Source: Curtanaerobium respiraculi
Lineage (GTDB): Bacteria; Actinomycetota; Coriobacteriia; Coriobacteriales; Eggerthellaceae
Length of the DNA stretch: 64,000 nucleotides
NCBI RefSeq assembly: GCF_024609215.1
Contig: NZ_JANIPD030000043.1
Span: forward strand, 1-64,000
Direction: 5' to 3'
Below the pieces are notes generated by a model. That model was not told where the DNA came from, did no database searches, and saw only the letters and a list, made by a program, of their open reading frames with translations. Shown here one piece after another: positions 49,361 through 59,428 of this stretch (positions are counted from its first letter, which is position 1; every line of letters begins with the position of its first letter). Both the position numbers and the translations under genes were made by a program.

Positions 49361-50752
49361 ATGCTCTTTGCTGAAGCTTTGAATAACTACATGGAGGCCT
49401 ATGACATCAAGGCGTCCGCGCTCGCCGAGGCGAGTGGGCTTTCCGGCGCGAGCATCAGCCGGTTCAAGAACGGCAAGAGGGTTCCTTCTGCCGATGGCGG
49501 CACGGTCGAGCGGATCGCAGCGGCCATGGAAAAGCTCACCGACGGGGTTGTCGGCAAGGAGGAGGCTCTTCGGTCGCTGTCGGCAGATCTCAAAGGCAAT
49601 ACCGTTGATCGCGACCAAGTGGTCGGCAATCTCAACATCCTGATCGACGCCTTGGAGTTAAACGCAGCCAGCCTCGCGCGCTCTATCGGCTGCGACCCAT
49701 CGCATCTTTCCAAGATCAGGTCGGGAGCCAGGCGTCCCGGCAGCGGCGATGAGTTCTGCGAGGGCGTCGCAACTTACGTCTCGAACCAGATCACCGAGAG
49801 GAATGCCGAGGCGCTCGCGCATATCATCGGCTGCAGCGCCGAAGAGGTCCTTTCCCCAGCCGCCTCGAAAGCCGCCCTTCTGAAGTGGCTCGCCTCCGAG
49901 GCCGTTCCGCGCGAAAATGCAGTGGAGCACTTCCTCTACCAGCTCGACGAGTTCGACCTGAACGAGTATCTTTCCGCTATTGATTTCGACGCCATAAAGG
50001 TGCCCAGCGTTCCTTTCCAACTGCCCAAGAGCAGGGACTTCTACAGCATCGAGGGCTTTCGCGAGGCGGAGCTCTCCTGGGGGCGCGCCACCGTCGCCTC
50101 AAAAAGCACCGATGACATCTTCATGTACAGCGACATGCCCATTGAAGAGGAGGCCCAGGACGAGGACTTCGCCAAGCAATGGATGATGGGTGTGGCGGTG
50201 ATCCTGAAGAAGGGCCTGCGCATCAACATCATCCACGACCTCAACCGTCCTCTTCAGGAGATGATGCTCGGGCTGGAAGCCTGGATTCCCCTCTATATGA
50301 CGGGTCTGGTCTCGCCCGACTACCTCAAGAGTTACAAACCCACCATCTTCAACCGCTCGCTACGCATTTCAGGGGCGGCGGCGTTGTCTGGCGAATCGAT
50401 CGAGGGCGCGCATCCGAGCGGCCGCTATCATTTGACCAATAACAACGATGAGCTCGCCTTCTTCAAGAAGTATGCCCAGGAGATCCTTGGGAAGGCGGCC
50501 CCGCTCATGGAGGCCTACTCGGCAAGCGAAGAGGCAGACTACGAGCTTTGCCTCAAGGAGATGCTCGATGACGACTCAGCGGTAAGGACCCTGGAGCTGG
50601 GAGAGGGCGCGTTCAGGAACATGAAGCTGGAGTCCATCGAGGGCAAATGCCTCATCATCACGAAGACCAACGACCCTGTGATGCGCTTTGTCATCCGCCA
50701 TCCGAGGCTCATGCACGCCATCGAGAACCTTACCGTGCCGATAGTGGAGTAA
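49361..50752 (+). CDS. double-HTH (Xre-like) regulator with large unknown C-terminal domain
   Basis: The 463-residue protein has two Xre-type HTH units: AEALNNYMEAYDIKASALAE with GLSGASISRFKNGKR (residues 4-43), and ALELNAASLARSIGC with DPSHLSKIRSGARRP (about 93-125). A C-terminal region of about 250 residues of unknown type follows (starting near YSIEGFREAELSWGRATVAS). It has no membrane segments. GGAG lies eight bases before ATG 49361. It may control the zinc-ribbon genes. The C-terminal part resembles no family I can name. Confidence 0.75.
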   Translation: MLFAEALNNYMEAYDIKASALAEASGLSGASISRFKNGKRVPSADGGTVERIAAAMEKLTDGVVGKEEALRSLSADLKGNTVDRDQVVGNLNILIDALELNAASLARSIGCDPSHLSKIRSGARRPGSGDEFCEGVATYVSNQITERNAEALAHIIGCSAEEVLSPAASKAALLKWLASEAVPRENAVEHFLYQLDEFDLNEYLSAIDFDAIKVPSVPFQLPKSRDFYSIEGFREAELSWGRATVASKSTDDIFMYSDMPIEEEAQDEDFAKQWMMGVAVILKKGLRINIIHDLNRPLQEMMLGLEAWIPLYMTGLVSPDYLKSYKPTIFNRSLRISGAAALSGESIEGAHPSGRYHLTNNNDELAFFKKYAQEILGKAAPLMEAYSASEEADYELCLKEMLDDDSAVRTLELGEGAFRNMKLESIEGKCLIITKTNDPVMRFVIRHPRLMHAIENLTVPIVE

Positions 50753-50790
50753 ACGGCGGATATTCAAGCAACCTCAACCAACCGTAACGC

Positions 50791-50860
50791 CACATTTAGG
50801 TAACATCAAAAATCCACCTTGGTCCCCTTGCCAAACAGGGCCGTTCAGCTATACTAACCA
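50791..50860 (+). repeat. tRNA-Asn promoter region, copy B of the flanking repeat
   Basis: Aligns with 47600-47670. It contains TTGCCA (50828) and TATACT (50850), spaced 16. Confidence 0.65.
50828..50855 (+). promoter_or_regulatory. promoter of tRNA-Asn/tRNA-Val
   Basis: TTGCCA and TATACT spaced by 16 bases, 26 bases before tRNA-Asn. Confidence 0.6.
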
Positions 50861-50881
50861 CTTGCGTTGAAAAGCGTAGAT

Positions 50882-50956
50882 TCCTCGGTAGCTCAACGGC
50901 AGAGCATCCGGCTGTTAACCGGAGGGTTGTAGGTTCGAATCCTACCCGGGGAGCCA
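50882..50956 (+). tRNA. tRNA-Asn (GUU anticodon)
   Basis: 75 bases: TCCTCGG pairs with CCGGGGA (one T-G), loop CTGTTAA gives GTT, T-arm GGTTCGAATCC, CCA encoded. Confidence 0.95.
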
Positions 50957-50961
50957 TTTTT

Positions 50962-51036
50962 GGGCGTTTGGCGCAGCGGGAGCGCGCTTCCTTCACACGG
51001 AAGAGGTCACAGGTTCAAACCCTGTAACGCCCACCA
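50962..51036 (+). tRNA. tRNA-Val (CAC anticodon)
   Basis: 75 bases: GGGCGTT pairs with AACGCCC, loop TTCACAC gives CAC, T-arm GGTTCAAACCC, CCA encoded. It is five bases after tRNA-Asn, in the same transcript. Confidence 0.95.
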
Positions 51037-51043
51037 GAACGAT

Positions 51044-51071
51044 CAGCCCGACCGCGCGGTCGGGCTGTTTT
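51044..51071 (+). terminator. terminator of the tRNA-Asn-Val unit
   Basis: CAGCCCGACCG pairs with CGGTCGGGCTG and is followed by TTTT. Confidence 0.85.
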
Positions 51072-51101
51072 CATGTACGGGCTCATTCCGGGGAGGCTTC
51101 G

Positions 51102-53150
51102 ATGATCATCCAGCTCGAGCATATCGCCAAATCCTACGGCGCGCGCACGCTGTTCTCGGATGTGACGTTCAAGCTCGAGTCGTATGACCGGCTTGCCCTG
51201 GTCGGCCCGAACGGGGCGGGCAAGACAACGCTCCTCAACATCATCAGCGGCGAAGACGAACCCGACGAGGGCCGCGTCCTGCTCGCGAAGGGCACCACGG
51301 TGGGCTACCTCGAGCAGGAGGCCATCGAAATGGGCGATAACCCGCTCTTCGAGGAGGTTCTCAGCAGCCAGCACGAGGTGCTGGAGGCGGAGAGGCGCCT
51401 TGCGCGCCTCGAGGCTGGCTTGGGGGAAACCCCAACCGATGCGCAGCTCGCCGCGGCGGGCCGCGCACGCGACGCCTACGAGGCGCTGGGCGGATATTCC
51501 CTCCAATCAAAGGTCCGCAGCGTGCTGTTCGGCCTCGGGTTCGGCGAGGACGATATGCAGAAGCGCACCGCGGATTACTCGGGCGGTTGGCAGATGCGCA
51601 TCGCGCTGGCCAAGCTCCTCGTGCGCAACCCCGACGTGCTCATGCTCGACGAGCCGACGAACCATCTCGACTTGGAGAGCGTCAAATGGCTCGAGGGATT
51701 TTTGCGGGGCTACGCAGGTACCGTCATCGTCGTGTCGCACGACCGAGCCTTCATGGACAACATGGTCGATCGGGTCGCGGAGATCGACCTGGGCACGGTG
51801 CGCCTCTACAAGGGCAATTACAGTTCCTATCTGCTGCAGCGGGAGGAGAGGCTCTCGCTTTTGCGCGCTCGGGCCGAAAAGCAGGCGGACGAGATCGCCC
51901 ATATGGAGGCATTCATCGAGCGCTTCCGCTACAAGGCGACCAAGGCGAAGCAGGTCCAGGACCGGGTGCGGAAGCTGGAGAAGATCGAGCGTATCCAGGT
52001 TCCCGAGGAGCGCAAGACCGTCCATTTCAACTTCCGCCAGCCGCCCCGCACGGGCGATATGGTGGTCGATCTGCGCGATGTCCGGAAATCCTTCGGCGAG
52101 CATACGGTCTACGACGATTTGAACCTGACGTTGTACCGGGGGCAGAAGATCGCCCTGGTCGGGCCGAACGGCTCGGGCAAATCGACGCTCCTGAAGATGG
52201 TGGCGGGCGTCCTCGCGCCCGACGACGGGTCGGTTTCCTACGGTTCGAACGTCGACGTGACCTACTATGCGCAGCACCAGCTGGAAGAGCTCCATACGGG
52301 CAACACGGTGTTCGAGGAGCTCGACCATGCGGCCCCCGGATGGTCCATCAGCCAGGTGCGCACCCTGCTGGGCGCTTTCCTTTTCCGCAACGACGACGTG
52401 GACAAAAAGGTGGGAGTGCTCTCGGGCGGCGAGAAGAGCCGCCTCGCCCTTGCGAAGATGCTCGTCGCACCCAGGCCGTTGCTGTGCCTGGACGAGCCCA
52501 CCAACCATCTGGACATCCAGAGCGCCGACGTGCTCGAGCAGGCGCTTTCCGCATTCGAGGGGACGATATTGCTCATCACGCACGACCGGCACCTGATCCG
52601 CGGCGTGGCAAACCGCATCGTGGAGGTCCTTCCCGGCAAGCTCACCGTATTCGACGGCGACTACGACTACTACCTCTACAAGACGGGCCAAGAGGACGAT
52701 CCGTCCGTCACCGGTGCGAAATTGTCCGAAAGCCATGCCTCCTCCCAGGCGAAGTCGGAGGGAAGGGGCAAGGGGTCGGGGTCGAAGGTCACGGTGCGCA
52801 GGCATGGGAAATCCTCCGAGAGCCTGACCGCGCCGAAAGGCAGCGCCCCGAAATCGAAGGAGCAGAAGCGTCGGGAGGCGGAGGCCCGCAACCGCGCGTA
52901 TAGCACGCTGAAGGACCATCGGAGGCGGATCGCCCAGTTGGAGGCGCAGATGAAGACGGACGAAAATCGCATGGACGAGATCCTCTCCCTGCTGGCCGAC
53001 CCCTCCTTCTACACCAACGAATCGGAAAGCTCCGACATCATCGCCGAGCATGCGAAGCTGAAGGCCCGCATGGAGGCCGGCGAAGGGGAGTGGCTTCGGC
53101 TGAATGAGGAGCTTGAGGCGGAGTTGGCGCGCCAACAGGAGGAAGCCTGA
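51102..53150 (+). CDS. ABC-F family ATPase (YdiF/YheS-like)
   Basis: A second soluble tandem-ATPase ABC-F protein of 682 residues. Domain one has [24 protein letters not shown] and LDEPTNHLD; domain two has [24 protein letters not shown] and LDEPTNHLD. Between them is the charged linker typical of ABC-F translation factors. A basic Ser/Lys-rich stretch (about 540-595) leads to a C-terminal coiled coil. It probably acts on the ribosome. GGGGAGG lies upstream. Confidence 0.92.
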   Translation: MIIQLEHIAKSYGARTLFSDVTFKLESYDRLALVGPNGAGKTTLLNIISGEDEPDEGRVLLAKGTTVGYLEQEAIEMGDNPLFEEVLSSQHEVLEAERRLARLEAGLGETPTDAQLAAAGRARDAYEALGGYSLQSKVRSVLFGLGFGEDDMQKRTADYSGGWQMRIALAKLLVRNPDVLMLDEPTNHLDLESVKWLEGFLRGYAGTVIVVSHDRAFMDNMVDRVAEIDLGTVRLYKGNYSSYLLQREERLSLLRARAEKQADEIAHMEAFIERFRYKATKAKQVQDRVRKLEKIERIQVPEERKTVHFNFRQPPRTGDMVVDLRDVRKSFGEHTVYDDLNLTLYRGQKIALVGPNGSGKSTLLKMVAGVLAPDDGSVSYGSNVDVTYYAQHQLEELHTGNTVFEELDHAAPGWSISQVRTLLGAFLFRNDDVDKKVGVLSGGEKSRLALAKMLVAPRPLLCLDEPTNHLDIQSADVLEQALSAFEGTILLITHDRHLIRGVANRIVEVLPGKLTVFDGDYDYYLYKTGQEDDPSVTGAKLSESHASSQAKSEGRGKGSGSKVTVRRHGKSSESLTAPKGSAPKSKEQKRREAEARNRAYSTLKDHRRRIAQLEAQMKTDENRMDEILSLLADPSFYTNESESSDIIAEHAKLKARMEAGEGEWLRLNEELEAELARQQEEA

Positions 53151-53160
53151 GGGCTTCGGG

Positions 53161-53166
53161 TATACT
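53161..53166 (+). promoter_or_regulatory. -10 box right before the site-2 protease gene
   Basis: TATACT ends nine bases before ATG 53175. If used, the message would have almost no leader. No -35 is evident. Confidence 0.35.
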
Positions 53167-53174
53167 TGCTAGCT

Positions 53175-53855
53175 ATGACCACGCAAACCATCGCATATTA
53201 TCTCTGCATCATCTTCGCGTTCGTTCCCGCCATCGTGCTCCACGAGGTGAGCCACGGCTTCGCCGCGTACAAGCTGGGGGACCCGACCGCCAAGGATGCC
53301 GGACGGCTCACCGTCAACCCGCTGGCGCATGTCGATCCGTTCGGCACCATCGTGCTGCCTTTGCTTCTGATGATGGCGCATGCCCCCGTGTTCGGGTACG
53401 CGAAACCGGTGCCCTACAACCCGCGCTACTTCAAGGATAAGCGCAAAGGCGATCTGATCGTGGGGCTGGCGGGGCCGGCGGCGAACCTCGTGATGGCCCT
53501 CGTGGGGGCCGGGCTCGCCCATGCGCTCTACCCTCTGGCGGCGCAGGGGTTCTCAAACGATGCGTTCGCGTATTTCTACCTGCTGTTCCTTCCTTATTTC
53601 ACGCTCATCAACCTGTATTTGATGTTTTTCAACCTGCTTCCCATCCCGCCCCTGGACGGCAGCAGCATATTCGCGTTCCTGCTCCCCGAAAGGCATCTGC
53701 CCGGCTACTACCGCATCCAGCGCTACGCGATGCCGATGCTGCTGGTCCTGCTTTTCGTCGTGCCGTATATCTTCCCGGTCGATCCGATATCCCTTTACAT
53801 GAATTTCTTCGCGGGCAATCTCGCGAATCTCCTGTTCCCATTCAAGATCTCGTAA
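53175..53855 (+). CDS. site-2 protease family (M50) membrane metalloprotease
   Basis: The 226-residue protein has the zinc motif HEVSH (H23-H27) in the first membrane helix, a conserved NPLAHVDPFGTIVLP block, and the third ligand region LLPIPPLDGS. It has four to six hydrophobic segments. It belongs to the short M50B branch without a PDZ domain; substrates of this branch are generally unknown. ATG 53175 has no obvious ribosome site, but a TATACT box lies directly upstream. It lies 24 bases after the ABC-F gene and 12 before trpS. Confidence 0.9.
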   Translation: MTTQTIAYYLCIIFAFVPAIVLHEVSHGFAAYKLGDPTAKDAGRLTVNPLAHVDPFGTIVLPLLLMMAHAPVFGYAKPVPYNPRYFKDKRKGDLIVGLAGPAANLVMALVGAGLAHALYPLAAQGFSNDAFAYFYLLFLPYFTLINLYLMFFNLLPIPPLDGSSIFAFLLPERHLPGYYRIQRYAMPMLLVLLFVVPYIFPVDPISLYMNFFAGNLANLLFPFKIS

Positions 53856-54968
<1,113 letters not shown>

Positions 54969-54969
54969 C

Positions 54970-55761
54970 GTGTCGTTCCGGGTTCGCACAGAGAATTTCG
55001 AAGGCCCCTTCGACCTGCTTCTCTATCTGGTCGGGCGGCAACGGGTCGATATCGGCTCGGTGAGCATTGCGGAGATCGCCGACCAGTACCTTGCGGAGAT
55101 GTCGGCGATGCGCCTGTTCGACCTGGACGTTGCGAGCGATTTCCTGTTGGTGGCCTCCACATTGCTGGAGATCAAGGCAGCGAGCCTTCTGCCGAGCAGG
55201 GAGCATGCCGAGGAGGATGAAGAACTCGAGGAGCTCTCGCCGTCGGAGGCGCGCGACCAGCTGGTCCAACGCCTGATCCGCTATAAACAATTCAAGAACG
55301 CGGCGGCCGACCTCCGTGTGCGCGGCGAGGCGGAGGCGCGGCTCCATCGCCGCACGGTGGGGCCGGATGCGAGCCTCCTCTCCCTCGTTCCCGACTACCT
55401 CGAAGGCCAGACTGCGCATTCGATGGGATTCCTCGCCGCCCGGGTCCTGGGGCATGTGGACCCGTTCCTCCTCGACAGCGACCATATCGCGGCGAAGCCC
55501 ATCCCGGTGGAGGTGCATGTGCGGGGCATCCACGCCCGGGTGCAGAGCGCCAAGCACCTCGCCTTCAGCTCGCTGGTCGGCGCGCGCACTCCCGCACCGC
55601 TCGTGGTCGTCTCCTTCCTGGCGGTACTTGAGCTATACAAGCGGGGGATGATAAGGCTTTCCCAGCCGGAACCCTTCGGGGATATCCAGCTGGACTATAT
55701 CGAAGGTTCGGGGCCTCTTTCATTCGAGGGCGGCAATGCGATATCGAGCGCGGAGGAGTAG
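54970..55761 (+). CDS. scpA: segregation and condensation protein ScpA
   Basis: ScpA is the kleisin that links the SMC heads in chromosome condensation. The 263-residue protein starts MSFRVRTENFEGPFDLLLYL, the kleisin N-terminal helix that binds the SMC neck, followed by EIADQYLAEM and DFLLVASTLLEIKAASLLP. The start is GTG at 54970, one base after trpS. scpB follows after two bases. Confidence 0.95.
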   Translation: MSFRVRTENFEGPFDLLLYLVGRQRVDIGSVSIAEIADQYLAEMSAMRLFDLDVASDFLLVASTLLEIKAASLLPSREHAEEDEELEELSPSEARDQLVQRLIRYKQFKNAAADLRVRGEAEARLHRRTVGPDASLLSLVPDYLEGQTAHSMGFLAARVLGHVDPFLLDSDHIAAKPIPVEVHVRGIHARVQSAKHLAFSSLVGARTPAPLVVVSFLAVLELYKRGMIRLSQPEPFGDIQLDYIEGSGPLSFEGGNAISSAEE

Positions 55762-55763
55762 GG

Positions 55764-56489
55764 ATGTTCGAAGGTTTGTCCGAAGCGGATCTCGCAGGCG
55801 CAATCGAGGCGATGCTCTTCGTCACCGACGCGCCGGTGAGCGCGATTACCATGGCGGACATGCTCCATGCCGATCCCGCTGACGTGCTGCAGGCGTGCTC
55901 CGATCTTCGCGAACGGTTGCTCGAGCAGGATGGCGGCATCATCCTCACCGAAGTCGCCGGCGGCTGGAGGCTGGCGACGAGTCCCCGGTACCACGGGCTC
56001 CTTGAAAGCTACGTGCTTTCGTGGGACACGCGCAAGCTCTCGCAAGCAGCGCTCGAGGTGCTCGCCATCGTCGCGTATGCCCAGCCTGTCACGCGCGGGG
56101 GCATCGCGAACGTCCGCGGCGTCAATTCCGATAGCTCGGTGAACTCATTGCTTGAAAAGGGCCTGATCAGGGAGGCGGGGCAAGCCGATTCCCCGGGAAA
56201 CCCCATCCTCTACGCCACCTCGAAGGCGTTCCTGGAGAGATTCGGGCTGCGCTCGACTGCCGACCTGCCGCCCCTGGAGGAATTCGCCCCCGACGATCAG
56301 ACGCGCGATATCATCCGGACGCGGCTCAGCGCGGCAAAGGGGTTTATCCCGCCCGTTCGGGACGAGCATGCCGAGGCGGGCGAAGACGCGGAGGCTCTCC
56401 CGATGCAGCGAGCGCTTTCCGACGCGCTCTCGACGGCCTCCGGCGTGGTGGATAAGATCGACTTCGACGATTTGGAGTTCGAGGAGTGA
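55764..56489 (+). CDS. scpB: segregation and condensation protein ScpB
   Basis: ScpB is the winged-helix partner of ScpA in the SMC complex. The 241-residue protein has two winged helices; conserved parts are AIEAMLFVTDAPVS, GGWRLATSPRY and QAALEVLAIVAYAQPVTRGG. The acidic C-terminal tail is longer than usual. The stop overlaps the rluB start by one base. Confidence 0.95.
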   Translation: MFEGLSEADLAGAIEAMLFVTDAPVSAITMADMLHADPADVLQACSDLRERLLEQDGGIILTEVAGGWRLATSPRYHGLLESYVLSWDTRKLSQAALEVLAIVAYAQPVTRGGIANVRGVNSDSSVNSLLEKGLIREAGQADSPGNPILYATSKAFLERFGLRSTADLPPLEEFAPDDQTRDIIRTRLSAAKGFIPPVRDEHAEAGEDAEALPMQRALSDALSTASGVVDKIDFDDLEFEE

Positions 56490-57238
56490 TGGCCGAACCG
56501 ATGCGCTTGCAGCGTTTCCTGTCCCGCGCCGGTTCGGGCCACAGCCGGCGCGATGCCGAGCGGCTCATCGCCGCCGGAAGGGTGGCGGTCAACGGCGCAA
56601 TCGTCGATGCGATGGGCGTCAAGGTGGACCCCGACGTCGATGAGGTCGCCCTCGACGGGATCGTCCTCGCGCTGGACGCCCCGCTCGTCACGCTCGCCCT
56701 GCATAAGCCGACGGGCTTCCTCTCCGCCATGTCCGACGAGCGGAAGCACTGCGCGAGCGAGCTCGTGCCCGTCGCCGACTCCCCCAGCTTGGTGCACGTG
56801 GGCCGTCTGGATCTCAACACGAGCGGCCTGCTGCTGTTCACGACCGATGGCGACCTGTGCAACGGCCTGCTCCATCCGAGCAAGGAGGTTGCCAAGACCT
56901 ACGTCGCGCACGTGCAGGGGGTACTCGACGGGCGTGCCCTCTCGATACTCAGGCGGGGCGTCCACATCGAGACGGAGCGGCACGACTACATCGCCTCGCC
57001 GGCCGAGGTGGAGGTCCGCTCGCACGGGCGGCGTTCCTCCGTGCTCGAGATAACGATACACGAGGGCCATTACCATCAGGTGCGCGACATGTGCAAAACC
57101 ATCGGGCATCCGGTCACCGCGCTGCAGAGGATACGGTTCGGCCCGGTCGAATTGGGCGATTTGGAGCCGGGGGGATGGCGGATGCTCACGGAGCGCGAGG
57201 TATCCGCCCTCCACGACGCCGCTGGCATCGCCCGATGA
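56489..57238 (+). CDS. rluB: 23S/16S rRNA pseudouridine synthase (RluB/RsuA family)
   Basis: This enzyme converts a uridine in rRNA to pseudouridine. The 249-residue protein has an N-terminal S4 RNA-binding domain (MRLQRFLSRAGSGHSRRDAE) and the catalytic block HVGRLDLNTSGLLLFTTDGD with the active Asp, then VAKTYVAHVQG. ATG 56489 overlaps the scpB TGA; a GTG three bases earlier is an alternative. The scpAB-rluB order is widely conserved in Gram-positive bacteria. Confidence 0.94.
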   Translation: MAEPMRLQRFLSRAGSGHSRRDAERLIAAGRVAVNGAIVDAMGVKVDPDVDEVALDGIVLALDAPLVTLALHKPTGFLSAMSDERKHCASELVPVADSPSLVHVGRLDLNTSGLLLFTTDGDLCNGLLHPSKEVAKTYVAHVQGVLDGRALSILRRGVHIETERHDYIASPAEVEVRSHGRRSSVLEITIHEGHYHQVRDMCKTIGHPVTALQRIRFGPVELGDLEPGGWRMLTEREVSALHDAAGIAR

Positions 57239-57344
57239 CGGTGGCGGGGGCGGGCCGCGTTGCCGCGTTCCGCCGCCGGGGGAGCCTGCGCATCCCCGAG
57301 CGCGGGCCCGCGGTGCGCGTCCTTCGTCCATCCCCCATTCCGCA

Positions 57345-57353
57345 TGATAAAAT
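57345..57353 (+). promoter_or_regulatory. extended -10 promoter of the aroA-gpsA run
   Basis: TGA-TAAAAT, 76 bases before the aroA start. The gap 57239-57344 is very GC-rich and shows nothing else. Confidence 0.45.
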
Positions 57354-57428
57354 GAGCCTGGTTGCAATGACGGCCAGCCTATCACCCCGTTGCCTTGCTG
57401 CCGTCCCCTGCGTCCGAAGGAGCACGTC

Positions 57429-58754
57429 GTGGAAACTTCGTCCTGTACACAGATCAACCCTCTGCCCCATGCGTTGAACGGGTCCATTCGCGTCCCGGGC
57501 GACAAATCCATCTCCCATCGCGCCGTGCTCTTCAGCGCGATGGCGCAAGGGACCTCGCGCATCTCCGGCGTCCTCGACTCGGACGACGTGCGCAGGAGCA
57601 TCACCGCCATCCAGCAGCTCGGCGCGGAGGTCGCGCTCGAGAAGCAGCTTGACGGAAGCCTTTCGGGAGGAATCACCGGGTGGGGGTCCGACGGGCCCGT
57701 GCAGCCCGCCGATCCCATCGATTGCGGGAACTCGGGCACGACTGCGCGGCTGCTCATGGGGGCGCTGGCCCCATGGCCCATACGCGTCACGCTCACCGGG
57801 GACGAGTCCCTGCGCAAGCGCCCGATGAGGCGGATAACGGCGCCCTTGATGAAGATGGGGGCGTCGTTCGACCCTGCGGGGAAGGAGCATCTGCCCATCA
57901 CCGAGATCGGCTCGCGCGAGCTCAAGCCATTGAAATACGATTCCCCGATGGCATCGGCGCAGCTGAAGACCGCGGTCCTGCTCGCCGGCCTGGGCGCCCA
58001 CGGCACCACGACGATCAACGAGCCTGCGATCTCGCGCAACCACACCGAGCTCATGCTCCCGGAGTTCGGCGCGATAACCACGGCGAGCGACCGGACCGCA
58101 AGCGTCGCCGGACCTTGCACGCTCCGCGCCTGCGAGATCCGCGTTCCGGGCGACCCGAGCAGCGCGGCCTTCATCGTCTGCGCGGCGCTGATGAGGAAAG
58201 GGAGCGCGGTGCAGATCGAGAACGTTTCCCTCAATCCCGCACGGATCGGATTCACGCGCACGCTCGAGCGCATGGGTGCGAGCGTGTCCATCAAGCGCAC
58301 GGGGAAAGCGGGCAAGGAGCCTTTCGGGATCATCGGCGCCTGCTATGGCGGCGACCTGGTCGGGTGCGAGATCCCGCCCCAGTACATCGCGAGCGTCATC
58401 GACGAGATCCCCGTGCTTTCTCTGGTCGCCGCCCATGCTCGGGGTGTGACGGTGTTCCGCCAGACGGGCGAGCTGCGGGTGAAGGAAACCGACCGTCTCG
58501 AGGCGACCGTCGAGGGGCTCGACCGGCTGGGCATCTCCTCATGGACCCACGGAGACGATTTCTTTGTGGAGGGCGACCCCGATTTCACCGTCCCCGACAA
58601 CGTGGTCTTCGATTCCCATAACGATCATCGCCTGGCTATGACCTGGGCGCTTGCCGGATTGTGCCATGATACGCCCGTCTTGGTGAATGACTTCGACTGC
58701 GTTACTATCAGCTTTCCCGGTTTTTTGAAAACGATGGAGGAGCTTGCTCGATGA
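57429..58754 (+). CDS. aroA: 3-phosphoshikimate 1-carboxyvinyltransferase (EPSP synthase)
   Basis: AroA joins shikimate-3-phosphate and phosphoenolpyruvate in aromatic amino acid synthesis. The 441-residue protein has LNGSIRVPGDKSISHRAVLF near the N-terminus, DCGNSGTTARLLMG, and near the C-terminus RQTGELRVKETDRLEAT and FDSHNDHRLAMTWAL. The start is GTG at 57429 with AAGGAG six bases upstream. Its stop overlaps the cmk ATG (ATGA). Confidence 0.96.
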   Translation: METSSCTQINPLPHALNGSIRVPGDKSISHRAVLFSAMAQGTSRISGVLDSDDVRRSITAIQQLGAEVALEKQLDGSLSGGITGWGSDGPVQPADPIDCGNSGTTARLLMGALAPWPIRVTLTGDESLRKRPMRRITAPLMKMGASFDPAGKEHLPITEIGSRELKPLKYDSPMASAQLKTAVLLAGLGAHGTTTINEPAISRNHTELMLPEFGAITTASDRTASVAGPCTLRACEIRVPGDPSSAAFIVCAALMRKGSAVQIENVSLNPARIGFTRTLERMGASVSIKRTGKAGKEPFGIIGACYGGDLVGCEIPPQYIASVIDEIPVLSLVAAHARGVTVFRQTGELRVKETDRLEATVEGLDRLGISSWTHGDDFFVEGDPDFTVPDNVVFDSHNDHRLAMTWALAGLCHDTPVLVNDFDCVTISFPGFLKTMEELAR

Positions 58755-59428
58755 TAATTGCGATTGACGGACCTTCGGGTGCGGGAAAGTCGACGGTTTC
58801 GAAGGCCGTGGCGCAGCGTTTGGGGTTTGCGAGTTTGGACACGGGCGCGATGTACCGCGCCGTCGCATGGCGGGCGCTGCAGGATGGCGTCTCGCTCGAT
58901 GACGGGGCCGCGCTCGGGGCGGTGGCCCGCACGCATGAGATCGCATTCGCCGTTCCCAAGGGGCCGGGCCTGCCGCAGCGCGTGAGCATCGGCAGCGCCG
59001 ACGTCACCGACGCCATCCGCACCGCAGCTATCGATCGAGCGGTGTCCTCGGTCTCATCCCATCCGGAAGTGCGCGAGGCCCTGACGCGGCAGCAGCAGCG
59101 CATCGGGCGCTCCGGGAACTACGTGGTCGAAGGACGCGACATCGGAACGGTGGTGTTCCCCGATGCCGAGGTGAAGGTGTTCCTCACAGCAAGCGACGAG
59201 GAGCGCGCGCGGCGCCGCGTCGAGCAGAACAGGCAGCGCGGAATCGGCAGCATCGATTTGGCCGAGGTCCTCGAGGACCTCAAGCAGCGCGACGACCGCG
59301 ACTCCTCCCGTTCGGCCGCCCCCCTGCGCGCCGCGGGCGATGCGCTGATCGTGGACTCGAGCGAGATGCCCGCCGACGAGGTCGTCGATCAGATCTGCGC
59401 CATGGCGCAAGGGGCCGCCGCATGCTAG
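58751..59428 (+). CDS. cmk: cytidylate kinase
   Basis: Cmk phosphorylates CMP and dCMP. The 225-residue protein starts with IAIDGPSGAGKSTVSKAVA (P-loop), followed by LDTGAMYRAVAW and VVEGRDIGTVVFPDAEVKVF. It overlaps aroA by four bases and plsC by seven, so all three are coupled. Confidence 0.96.
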   Translation: MIIAIDGPSGAGKSTVSKAVAQRLGFASLDTGAMYRAVAWRALQDGVSLDDGAALGAVARTHEIAFAVPKGPGLPQRVSIGSADVTDAIRTAAIDRAVSSVSSHPEVREALTRQQQRIGRSGNYVVEGRDIGTVVFPDAEVKVFLTASDEERARRRVEQNRQRGIGSIDLAEVLEDLKQRDDRDSSRSAAPLRAAGDALIVDSSEMPADEVVDQICAMAQGAAAC

